A DNA stretch of 50,977 nt from Fusobacteriaceae bacterium (GTDB taxonomy: Bacteria > Fusobacteriota > Fusobacteriia > Fusobacteriales > Fusobacteriaceae), in NCBI GenBank assembly GCA_900764925.1, contig CAAFPW010000074.1:1-50977 (forward strand), given 5' to 3'. Under the pieces are notes generated by a model. That model was not told where the DNA came from. It saw only the letters and a program-made list of their open reading frames with translations, and did no database searches. Below are positions 17,040 through 23,569 of the stretch, in pieces. Both the position numbers and the translations under genes were made by a program. Numbering within the stretch: position 1 is the first letter of the stretch; every line of letters begins with the position of its first letter.

Positions 17040-18047
17040 ATGAGATATAATATTAATGAACTTGTAAACCTCCTAGGGTGTGAAATAAAGGGAGATTTAA
17101 GTCTAGAATCTGTTTCTGGACTTGCTCCCTTTTTTCAAGCTCAGGAGGAAAATATAACATTTGCTTCAGATGAGAAGTTTTTAAAGAGACTAAATGAAAC
17201 AAAAGCTAAGGTAGTTTTAGTTCCAGATATTCCACTACCAAACTTGGGAAAGATGTATCTAGTGGTGAAAGAAAATCCAAGAACACTTATGCCAAAACTA
17301 TTAAACTTCTTCAAAAGAGAGACTAAACCTTTTGAAAAGCTGATAGAGGATTCAAGTAAAATAGGTAATGGAGTAAAATTAGCTCCAAATGTTTACATAG
17401 GACATGATGCTATCATAGGAGATAATGTAACTATCTATCCCAATGTAACAATTGGAGAGGGAGTAGTAATTGGAGAGGGAACAGTTATCTATTCCAATGT
17501 TACTGTTAGAGAGTTTTGTAAAATAGGAAAGAATTGTGTAATTCAACCAGGAGCAGTAATTGGTTCAGATGGATTTGGATTTGTAAAGGTAAATGGAAAT
17601 AATACTAAGATAGATCAAATAGGAAGTGTAGTTATAGAGGACAATGTGGAGATTGGAGCCAATACCACTGTTGATAGAGGAGCTATAGGAGATACAATCA
17701 TTAAAAAATACACTAAGATAGATAACCTTGTACAAATTGCTCACAACGATATAATTGGTGAAAACTGTCTAATTATTTCACAAGTAGGAATAGCTGGAAG
17801 TGTAGAGGTAGGAAATAACACTACTCTAGCTGGACAAGTGGGAGTAGCTGGACATCTAAAGATAGGTAACAATGTAGTAATAGCTGCAAAATCAGGAGTA
17901 GTAGGGGATGTAGCTGATAATCAACTACTTTCTGGATATCCATTAATGGATCATAGAGAGGATATGAAAATGAAAGTTGCTATGAAAAAACTGCCAGATC
18001 TATTAAAAAGAGTAAAAGAACTTGAGAAAAAATTACAGGAAAAGTAA
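17040..18047 (+). CDS. lpxD: UDP-3-O-acylglucosamine N-acyltransferase LpxD
   Basis: This 335-residue enzyme adds the second acyl chain in lipid A synthesis, transferring from acyl-ACP to the 2-amino group of UDP-3-O-acyl-GlcN. The N-terminal uridine-binding domain (about 1-100) precedes a left-handed beta helix of hexapeptide repeats (about 103-290), in which GSDGFGFV and the catalytic His (about 235, in VQIAHNDIIGEN) are conserved. A C-terminal helix closes the protein. It is the last gene of the envelope run. Its presence implies that the organism makes LPS or lipooligosaccharide. The bamA-skp-lpxD order matches that of many Gram-negative genomes, though fabZ and lpxA do not follow here. 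Confidence 0.96.
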   Translation: MRYNINELVNLLGCEIKGDLSLESVSGLAPFFQAQEENITFASDEKFLKRLNETKAKVVLVPDIPLPNLGKMYLVVKENPRTLMPKLLNFFKRETKPFEKLIEDSSKIGNGVKLAPNVYIGHDAIIGDNVTIYPNVTIGEGVVIGEGTVIYSNVTVREFCKIGKNCVIQPGAVIGSDGFGFVKVNGNNTKIDQIGSVVIEDNVEIGANTTVDRGAIGDTIIKKYTKIDNLVQIAHNDIIGENCLIISQVGIAGSVEVGNNTTLAGQVGVAGHLKIGNNVVIAAKSGVVGDVADNQLLSGYPLMDHREDMKMKVAMKKLPDLLKRVKELEKKLQEK

Positions 18048-18055
18048 AAAGGTAT

Positions 18056-18083
18056 TTGAAATTTTACTAGAAAGTGGTAAAAT
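18056..18083 (+). promoter_or_regulatory. Promoter upstream of the DUF2344 gene
   Basis: TTGAAA (18056-18061) and TAAAAT (18078-18083) are separated by 16 bases in the 71-base gap after lpxD. It could drive the DUF2344 gene, serS and the small membrane protein. Confidence 0.55.
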
Positions 18084-18118
18084 ATAAAAATACAAATATA
18101 AGATAAGATGAGGTAAGA

Positions 18119-18712
18119 ATGAAAAAAAGAGTTTATTTTGACAAGTATGGAGAGATGCAATTTATATCCCATCTAGACTTATTAAGATTCTTTGAAAGAC
18201 TTTTCAACAAGTCAGAAATTCCTGTAAAATATAGTGAAGGTTTTCATCCAAGACCTAAGATGTCTTTTGGTAGCCCAATCTCCTTGGGAACAGAGGCATA
18301 TAATGAGATTATGGACTTTGAAACAGATGCAGAGATTTCTAATGAAGAGGTATTAAAAAGACTTAATGAGAATGCTGTATTGGGATTTAAAGTACATAAA
18401 GTTGAAGAGGTTCCAAGAAAATCCTCGATAATGGAAGAGTTTACCAACATGTTGTATGAGGTAGAGGGGACAAAAGAGGATATGGACAAGCTTGAAGAGC
18501 TATTTAATCGTGATGAGATTTTAGAGATAAGAGAGAAAAAAGGAAAAACTGTTACAAGAAATCTTAAAGAGAGATTAAAAACTTTTTCAAGAGAGGGAAA
18601 CAAGATCTCTATGGAGATCATAAATACTTCACCAAACTCATATTTAGAGATGGTAGGAATTGAACAACAAGATGTTCAAATAAAAAGACTAGGATATAAA
18701 ATTAACAATTAA
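18119..18712 (+). CDS. DUF2344 / TIGR03936-family protein (radical SAM-linked)
   Basis: A 197-residue soluble protein matching the TIGR03936 type: it begins RVYFDKYGEMQFISHLDLLR, then FNKSEIPVKYSEGFHPRPKM and SFGSPISLGTEAYNEIMDFE, all signatures of DUF2344. In many Firmicutes this domain is encoded beside or fused to a B12-binding-type radical SAM protein (TIGR03960) and near ribonuclease G; neither partner is in this window, so it stands alone here. Biochemical function is not established to my knowledge. It is preceded by GAGGTAAG and followed 28 bases later by serS. Confidence 0.82.
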   Translation: MKKRVYFDKYGEMQFISHLDLLRFFERLFNKSEIPVKYSEGFHPRPKMSFGSPISLGTEAYNEIMDFETDAEISNEEVLKRLNENAVLGFKVHKVEEVPRKSSIMEEFTNMLYEVEGTKEDMDKLEELFNRDEILEIREKKGKTVTRNLKERLKTFSREGNKISMEIINTSPNSYLEMVGIEQQDVQIKRLGYKINN

Positions 18713-18739
18713 TATATGTTGTGAGAGGAGAAAAAAAGT

Positions 18740-20011
18740 ATGTTAGAGTTAAAATTCATACGTGAAAACAGAGAGAAAGTTGAAGAGATGCTAAAAAATA
18801 GAAATAGCTCTCTAACTCTTGATGAGTTTTTTCAACTAGATGATCAAAGAAGAGAAATTTTAGGAGAGGTAGAGGCTTTAAAACAAAAAAGAAACTCTGA
18901 ATCTGCTGAAATTGCTAGATTAAAGAAAGAGAAACAAGATGCATCTGCACTTATCGAAGAGATGGGAAAAGTTTCTGCTCAAATAAAAGAATTAGATACA
19001 AAATTAGCTGAAGTTGAAGAAAAATTAACTTATATTCAAATGACAATTCCTAATATGTATCAAGAGGGAACTCCAGTTGGAGAAGATGAAAATTCAAACG
19101 TAGAAATCAGAAAATGGGGAACTCCAAGAGAGTTTTCATTTGAACCAAAAGCTCACTGGGATATTGGAGAAGATTTAGGAATACTAGATTTCGAAAGAGG
19201 AGCAAAACTTGGAGGATCAAGATTTGTTCTATACAGAGGTATGGGAGCAAGATTAGAAAGAGCATTAATCAACTTTATGCTAGATCTACATACAACAGAG
19301 CATGGATATACTGAGCACATCACTCCATTCATGGTAAAAAGAGAGATTTGTGAAGGAACAGGACAACTTCCTAAGTTCGAAGATGATATGTATAGAACAA
19401 CTGATGATATGTTCTTAATCTCAACTTCTGAAATTACAATGACAAATATCCACAGAAAAGAGATATTAGATGAGAAAGAATTACCTAAATACTACACAGC
19501 TTATTCACCTTGTTTCAGAAGAGAAGCTGGATCATATGGTAAAGATGTAAAAGGAATCATAAGACTTCACCAATTCAATAAAGTAGAGATGGTTAAAATA
19601 ACTAATCAAGAGTCATCTTATGAAGAGTTAGAAAAAATGGTAAACAATGCTGAAGAAGTATTAAAAAGACTTGAGTTACCATATAGAGTTATCCAACTTT
19701 GTACTGGAGATATAGGTTTTGGAGCAGCTAAAACTTATGATATCGAAGTATGGTTACCATCACAAAAGAAATACAGAGAGATCTCTTCATGTTCTAACTG
19801 TGAAGGATTCCAAGCTAGAAGAATGGGACTTAAATACAGACCTAATGGAAGCTCAAAGAGTGAGTACTGCCATACACTAAATGGTTCTGGATTAGCAGTA
19901 GGAAGAACATTAGTAGCTATAATGGAAAACTACCAACAAGAAGACGGATCATTCTTAATACCAAAAGCATTAGTTCCATATATGGGAGGAATAGAAGTTG
20001 TTAAGAAGTAG
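18740..20011 (+). CDS. serS: Seryl-tRNA synthetase
   Basis: This 423-residue class II aminoacyl-tRNA synthetase has its full length. The N-terminal antiparallel coiled coil that grips the long variable arm of tRNA-Ser covers about 28-105. The catalytic core holds motif 2 (YSPCFRREAGSYGKDVKGII, then RLHQF) and motif 3 (LNGSGLAVGRTLVAIMENYQ), plus TSEITMTN and the serine-binding GDIGFGAAKTYDIEVWLP. The start ATG follows GAGAGGAG. Its last 14 bases overlap the start of the next gene. Confidence 0.97.
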   Translation: MLELKFIRENREKVEEMLKNRNSSLTLDEFFQLDDQRREILGEVEALKQKRNSESAEIARLKKEKQDASALIEEMGKVSAQIKELDTKLAEVEEKLTYIQMTIPNMYQEGTPVGEDENSNVEIRKWGTPREFSFEPKAHWDIGEDLGILDFERGAKLGGSRFVLYRGMGARLERALINFMLDLHTTEHGYTEHITPFMVKREICEGTGQLPKFEDDMYRTTDDMFLISTSEITMTNIHRKEILDEKELPKYYTAYSPCFRREAGSYGKDVKGIIRLHQFNKVEMVKITNQESSYEELEKMVNNAEEVLKRLELPYRVIQLCTGDIGFGAAKTYDIEVWLPSQKKYREISSCSNCEGFQARRMGLKYRPNGSSKSEYCHTLNGSGLAVGRTLVAIMENYQQEDGSFLIPKALVPYMGGIEVVKK

Positions 20012-20468
20012 TTTATTTATACTACTATTACTTAATATCTTTTGCAGTAATCTATATTATATAGGTATTTCAACTATTCTTTTAATTGGAATAAATTTAA
20101 AATACAATAAAGAATTAAATAAGCATGTAAAAAGAGTGAGATTTCTATTTTTCTTTTACTTTGTCACATGCCTATTACAGATATTTTATACTCAAGAGGG
20201 GGAAGTTATAGTAAAAATCTATAACTTCTACCTGACTAAAGAGGGAGTAATAAATTTTATCTTAAATTTTTTAAGAATTTTAAATCTACTCCTACTCTCT
20301 TGGGTAGTATCTACACAAAAAATCTTAGTAGGAAGGTTTGTAAAGTATCAAAATATAATCGAAACAGTTATAGAGTTGGTACCTGAAGCAATCCAGCTTA
20401 TAAAGAAGAGAATGGGAATAAAGAGGTTTTTTAGATACATTTTGAAACAAATAAAAGTAAAAAATTAA
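19998..20468 (+). CDS. Small polytopic membrane protein, EcfT/CbiQ-like
   Basis: A 156-residue protein with about four hydrophobic segments and a basic C-terminal tail. The segment NFYLTKEGVINFILNFLRIL followed by NLLLLSWVVST resembles the conserved core of energy-coupling-factor transmembrane proteins (TkEG...lRl..l.l.s.l.t), but the protein is shorter than EcfT (about 260) and no ECF ATPase genes are nearby. The TTG start at 19998 lies inside serS, supported by GGGAGG at 19984-19989 with eight bases between, so the genes overlap by 14 bases and are probably translationally coupled. Function is not assignable from sequence alone. Confidence 0.6.
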   Translation: MLRSSLFILLLLNIFCSNLYYIGISTILLIGINLKYNKELNKHVKRVRFLFFFYFVTCLLQIFYTQEGEVIVKIYNFYLTKEGVINFILNFLRILNLLLLSWVVSTQKILVGRFVKYQNIIETVIELVPEAIQLIKKRMGIKRFFRYILKQIKVKN

Positions 20469-20496
20469 TCTAAATTAAATTTATACTATTCTTTAA

Positions 20497-20525
20497 TTGA
20501 TTTTATTATTAATTTTTGTTAAAAT
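20497..20525 (+). promoter_or_regulatory. Promoter of fba
   Basis: TTGATT (20497-20502) and TAAAAT (20520-20525) have a 17-base spacer in a very A/T-rich leader. A second possible -10 (TATAAT, 20533-20538) lacks a well-placed -35. Confidence 0.55.
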
Positions 20526-20555
20526 TAATATATATAATTTTTCAGGAGGGAAAAA

Positions 20556-21536
20556 ATGGGATATAATTATAAAGATTTAGGTCTTTCAAACACAAAAGAA
20601 ATGTTTGCAAAAGCAAATAGAGAAGGATACGCAGTTCCTGCTTTCAACTTTAACAACATGGAGATGGCATTAGCTATAGTTGAAGCTTGTGCTGAAATGG
20701 GATCACCAGTAATCCTACAATGTTCAAAAGGAGCTTTAACTTACATGGGAGCAGAAGTTGCACCATTATTAGCTAAAGCAGCAGTAGATAGAGCTAGAAA
20801 CATGGGATCAGATATTCCAGTAGCTTTACACCTTGACCATGGACCAGATTTAGCAACAGTTAAAACTTGTATAGAAGCTGGATTCTCATCAGTAATGATC
20901 GACGGATCTCACTATGATTTCGCAAAAAACATAGAAGTTTCTAAAGAAGTTGTTGAGTTTGCTCACGCTAAAGATGTAACTGTAGAAGCTGAATTAGGAG
21001 TTTTAGCTGGAATCGAAGATGATGTAAAGGCTGAATCTCATACATATACAAACCCAGATGAAGTTGAAGAGTTCGTAACAAAAACAGGAGTAGATTCATT
21101 AGCAATAGCTATCGGAACATCTCACGGAGCTCACAAATTCAAACCAGGAGAAGATCCTAAATTAAGACTTGATATATTAGAAGAAATCGAAAGAAGAATC
21201 CCTGGATTCCCAATCGTTCTTCACGGATCATCAGCAGTACCTCAACAATATACTGCTATGATAAAAGAATTTGGTGGAGAAGTTAAAGACGCTATCGGAA
21301 TTCCTGATACTGAGTTAAGAAAAGCTTCTAAATCAGCAGTAGCTAAAATAAACGTAGATACTGACGGAAGATTAGCTTTCACAGCAGCAATAAGAAGAGT
21401 AATGGGAACTAATCCAAAAGAGTTCGACCCAAGAAAATACTTAGGAGCAGCTAAAGACGAAATGAAAGCTTACTACAAAACAAAAATAGTTGATGTTTTC
21501 GGATCTGAAGGAGCTTACAAAAAAGGAACTAAATAG
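20556..21536 (+). CDS. fba: Class II fructose-1,6-bisphosphate aldolase
   Basis: A 326-residue zinc-dependent aldolase for glycolysis and gluconeogenesis, cleaving fructose 1,6-bisphosphate to DHAP and glyceraldehyde 3-phosphate. Key blocks are LHLDHG (catalytic Asp about 94, zinc His about 95), VEAELG (Glu about 146), GTSHGAHKF (zinc His about 190) and VLHGSSAVP (zinc His about 223). Codon choice here is more C-ending than in neighbouring genes (AAC, TTC, ATC), as expected for a highly expressed gene. It has its own promoter, an AGGAGG site seven bases before ATG, and a strong terminator seven bases after the stop. Confidence 0.97.
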   Translation: MGYNYKDLGLSNTKEMFAKANREGYAVPAFNFNNMEMALAIVEACAEMGSPVILQCSKGALTYMGAEVAPLLAKAAVDRARNMGSDIPVALHLDHGPDLATVKTCIEAGFSSVMIDGSHYDFAKNIEVSKEVVEFAHAKDVTVEAELGVLAGIEDDVKAESHTYTNPDEVEEFVTKTGVDSLAIAIGTSHGAHKFKPGEDPKLRLDILEEIERRIPGFPIVLHGSSAVPQQYTAMIKEFGGEVKDAIGIPDTELRKASKSAVAKINVDTDGRLAFTAAIRRVMGTNPKEFDPRKYLGAAKDEMKAYYKTKIVDVFGSEGAYKKGTK

Positions 21537-21542
21537 TTTTTA

Positions 21543-21568
21543 AGAGCAGAGAAATCTGCTCTTTTTTT
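21543..21568 (+). terminator. Terminator of fba
   Basis: The 8-bp stem AGAGCAGA / TCTGCTCT with GAAA tetraloop is followed by seven T. The ribosome site of the next gene starts a few bases later, so that gene probably depends on read-through. Confidence 0.92.
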
Positions 21569-21584
21569 ATAAGGAGGTTAGAAA

Positions 21585-21917
21585 ATGAGAAAACTTATAA
21601 TGAGTCTATGTTTTGGGGTATTATTTTTAAGTTGTAGAAATAATACTATAAAAGAGTATGGTGGAAAGTACACTTATGGACATGAAGTGAGAGTGTTTAA
21701 AGACAATGAAACTGGAATAAATTATTGGCTTAATAGTGATGATGAAACAGTTCAAAAGTTAAATGAGATTATGAGAAAGAAGATTGAAGATGAAGGGAAG
21801 GCATATTCTGAGCTTGAATTAGAGATACAGGGAATCGATGAGGGAAAGGCTGAAAATGGATTTGCTGAACCAGAAGACAGAAAGTTAAAAGTTATTGAAT
21901 ATAAGATAGTGAAGTAA
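21585..21917 (+). CDS. Small predicted lipoprotein of unknown function
   Basis: A 110-residue protein with a lipoprotein signal: MRKLIMSLCFGVLFLSC, Cys 17 being the lipidation site. The mature part is short, charged and acidic, with GGKYTYGHEVRVFKDNETG and a C-terminal VIEYKIVK. I do not recognise a family. It starts behind AAGGAGG only 17 bases after the fba terminator and no separate promoter is visible. The 128 bases after its stop hold the palindrome at 21931-22031 and then the convergent hup gene. Confidence 0.75.
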   Translation: MRKLIMSLCFGVLFLSCRNNTIKEYGGKYTYGHEVRVFKDNETGINYWLNSDDETVQKLNEIMRKKIEDEGKAYSELELEIQGIDEGKAENGFAEPEDRKLKVIEYKIVK

Positions 21918-21930
21918 AAATGAAACAATA

Positions 21931-22031
21931 AAATTCAAGAATAATAAAGATTGAGAAGAATAAATAGAGCAAGTCAGCAAAAGGTGCCAAACTTGCTCTT
22001 TATTCTTTGAACAAAAGTTATTCTTGAATTT
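21931..22031. repeat. Nested palindrome between convergent genes (probable bidirectional terminator)
   Basis: Outer arms AAATTCAAGAATAA (21931-21944) and TTATTCTTGAATTT (22018-22031) are perfect 14-bp inverted repeats. An inner arm AAGAATAAA-TA-GAGCAAGT (21956-21974) pairs with ACTTGCTCTTTATTCTT (21991-22007) with a two-base bulge. The structure lies between convergent genes (lipoprotein on plus, hup on minus), so it can end both transcripts. The outer-arm sequence recurs at 31262 and the inner AGAGCAAGT stem recurs at 27736. Confidence 0.85.
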
Positions 22032-22045
22032 CTAATTAGTTAAAA

Positions 22046-22321
22046 TTAGTTCATTTTTTCTACTAAAGTTTTTCCAGCTTTGAATTTAACTGTTTTCTTA
22101 GCAGGGATTACAATTTCCTCTCCAGTTTTAGGGTTTCTTCCAATTCTTTCAGCTTTTTCTACTACTTCGAATTTTCCCCAACCGATGAAGTTGATCTCTT
22201 CTCCAGCTTTTAAAGTTTCTTCGATAGTAGCTAAGATAGCATCAAATTTTCTTTCAGCTTCAGCTTTAGAAACAAATACTCCCTTTTCAAATAGTACTTT
22301 TGTAAAATCTTTTTTTGTCAT
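22046..22321 (-). CDS. hup: DNA-binding protein HU
   Basis: A 91-residue HU/IHF-family nucleoid protein. It begins MTKKDFTKVLFEKGVFVSKA and contains the family signature GWGKFEVVEKAERIGRNPKT, which includes the DNA-bending arm with GRNPKTGEEIVIPA and a conserved Pro at the tip. HU dimers bend and compact DNA. The start is an ATG behind AGGAGG, with a well-spaced promoter at 22366-22394. The gene diverges from the amidase at 22467. Confidence 0.96.
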   Translation of the reverse strand: MTKKDFTKVLFEKGVFVSKAEAERKFDAILATIEETLKAGEEINFIGWGKFEVVEKAERIGRNPKTGEEIVIPAKKTVKFKAGKTLVEKMN

Positions 22322-22365
22322 TTTACGAATCCTCCTAAAATCTATATAAACACATAAGTTTCTAT

Positions 22366-22394
22366 GTTATATCATATATTTTAAATATTTTCAA
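22366..22394 (-). promoter_or_regulatory. Promoter of hup
   Basis: On the minus strand TTGAAA (22394-22389) and TATAAC (22371-22366) are separated by 17 bases, 45 bases upstream of the hup start. Confidence 0.7.
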
Positions 22395-22410
22395 TAGTTT
22401 TTATAAAATT

Positions 22411-22439
22411 TTGATATTTTTTTTTAAATAGTGTAAAAT
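22411..22439 (+). promoter_or_regulatory. Promoter of the amidase gene, with T9 tract in the spacer
   Basis: TTGATA (22411-22416) and TAAAAT (22434-22439) have a 17-base spacer. The first nine spacer bases are a pure T run (22417-22425), so slippage would change promoter spacing. Confidence 0.6.
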
Positions 22440-22466
22440 ATATAAAACTATAAAAAGAGGTGGATT

Positions 22467-23297
22467 ATGTTGAAAAAAATTATATTGTATACATTACTCG
22501 TGTTATTGTTAAGTTCATGTACTTTTGTTAATTATAGAATAGATAATAAAAAATTTTCTGCAAAAGGGCAGAATGAGAGAATAAAATTTATAGTAATTCA
22601 CTATACAGCTACAACAGATGAGGTAGGAATAAGAGCTCTCACAGGGGAGAGTGTAAGTTCACACTATTTAATTACAACTAAGAGTGATGAGCCAACTTAT
22701 AATTTAGTTCCAGATGAGAAGAGAGCTTGGCATGCAGGTATAAGTGAATTTAATAGACATACTAACCTCAATGATACCTCTATTGGTATAGAGATAAGCA
22801 ATAAGGGTATAGTAGACTATGATAAGACAAAGGAGGAGTTTGGATTTTTTATTCCACAAGATAGATATATAGAGTATTCAGAGGGACAGATAAAAAAATT
22901 AGTTAATCTTTTACAAAAACTTATCTTAACTTATAATATTAAACCAACAAATATATTGGGACACTCTGATATAGCTCCAACTAGAAAGATTGATCCAGGA
23001 GCAAAATTTCCTTGGGAGAGATTGTATAGAGAGTATGGTATAGGGGCTTGGTATGATGAGAAGGATAAGATATTTTATATGAATGAGGAGTTGTATAGAG
23101 TAACTCCTATTGAGGTGATAAAAGAGGAGTTTAGAAGATATGGCTATAAGATAAATACAAGTGAGGAGTGGGATGAAGAGAGCAAAAGAGTAGTATATAG
23201 TTTTCAGGCACACTTCAATCAAGATGATGTTACAGGGGAGATGGATTTAGAAACCTACGCAATATTGAAGGCTCTGAATAAAAAATACAGAAAATAA
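22467..23297 (+). CDS. amiD: N-acetylmuramoyl-L-alanine amidase, AmiD-like lipoprotein
   Basis: A 276-residue lipoprotein: the signal ends in LLLLSSC (Cys 18). The amidase_2 (AmpD/PGRP-like) domain covers about 35-190, with IVIHYTA carrying the first zinc His (about 45), SSHYLI, KRAWHAG, LNDTSIGIEISNKG and the zinc/catalytic block LGHSDIAPTRKIDPG. A C-terminal peptidoglycan-binding-like domain (about 205-275) has YSFQAHFNQDDVTGEMDLET. It cleaves the amide bond between MurNAc and the stem peptide, probably from the inner leaflet of the outer membrane, in wall recycling or remodelling. It is a single-gene unit with its own promoter; the riboswitch promoter starts immediately after it. Confidence 0.9.
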   Translation: MLKKIILYTLLVLLLSSCTFVNYRIDNKKFSAKGQNERIKFIVIHYTATTDEVGIRALTGESVSSHYLITTKSDEPTYNLVPDEKRAWHAGISEFNRHTNLNDTSIGIEISNKGIVDYDKTKEEFGFFIPQDRYIEYSEGQIKKLVNLLQKLILTYNIKPTNILGHSDIAPTRKIDPGAKFPWERLYREYGIGAWYDEKDKIFYMNEELYRVTPIEVIKEEFRRYGYKINTSEEWDEESKRVVYSFQAHFNQDDVTGEMDLETYAILKALNKKYRK

Positions 23298-23299
23298 AT

Positions 23300-23328
23300 T
23301 TGACTGTTAACTTGAAATAAGGTATAAT
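23300..23328 (+). promoter_or_regulatory. Strong sigma70-type promoter for the riboswitch-opuC transcript
   Basis: TTGACT (23300-23305) and TATAAT (23323-23328) with a 17-base spacer are the best promoter match in the window. Transcription would start at about 23335, ahead of the riboswitch. Confidence 0.85.
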
Positions 23329-23365
23329 ACTAGTGTTAAAAACATTATGCTTAGTTTGTTTTAAA

Positions 23366-23490
23366 ATAAAAACAAAGCGGGGGACCCAACTATAAAGGGG
23401 CGAATTTCTTTACAGAATAGGATACTTTTCAATCCGAGTCCGTCAGCTAACCTCGTCAGCAATGAAAAGAGTTTGAGCTTTATTTTTGTT
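23366..23490 (+). ncRNA. c-di-AMP riboswitch (ydaO/yuaA class)
   Basis: The leader carries the conserved blocks of the ydaO/yuaA aptamer in order: GCGGGGGACCCAA (23377-23389), GGGGCGAATTTC (23397-23408), then AATCCGAGTCCGTCAGCTAA and CCTCGTCAGC (from 23431). P1 can form between AAAAACAAAGC (about 23369-23379) and GCTTTATTTTT (about 23477-23487) with one mismatch. This class binds cyclic di-AMP and usually switches genes off, typically K+ and osmolyte transport and wall hydrolases. A terminator hairpin follows at 23508. The downstream OpuC-type transporter is a classic target, and a wall amidase lies just upstream. Confidence 0.93.
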
Positions 23491-23507
23491 ACTTCATACT
23501 AAAAATA

Positions 23508-23541
23508 AAAACACGATGACTCTATTCATGGTGTTTTTTTT
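23508..23541 (+). terminator. Riboswitch expression-platform terminator
   Basis: AAAACAC (23508-23514) pairs with GTGTTTT (23531-23537), with ATGA/TCAT inside, followed by T to 23541. The alternative hairpin TTTATTTTT / AAAAATAAA (about 23479-23509) uses the P1 3' strand and reaches the terminator base, so ligand-stabilised P1 should favour termination. The switching direction is inferred. Confidence 0.75.
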
Positions 23542-23569
23542 CATATATTATTTCTAGGAGGTTGTACTT

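Noticed and set aside
22080..22349. Plus-strand frame opposite hup
   Set aside because: HU on the minus strand has full family signatures, promoter and ribosome site; the plus frame is a shadow.
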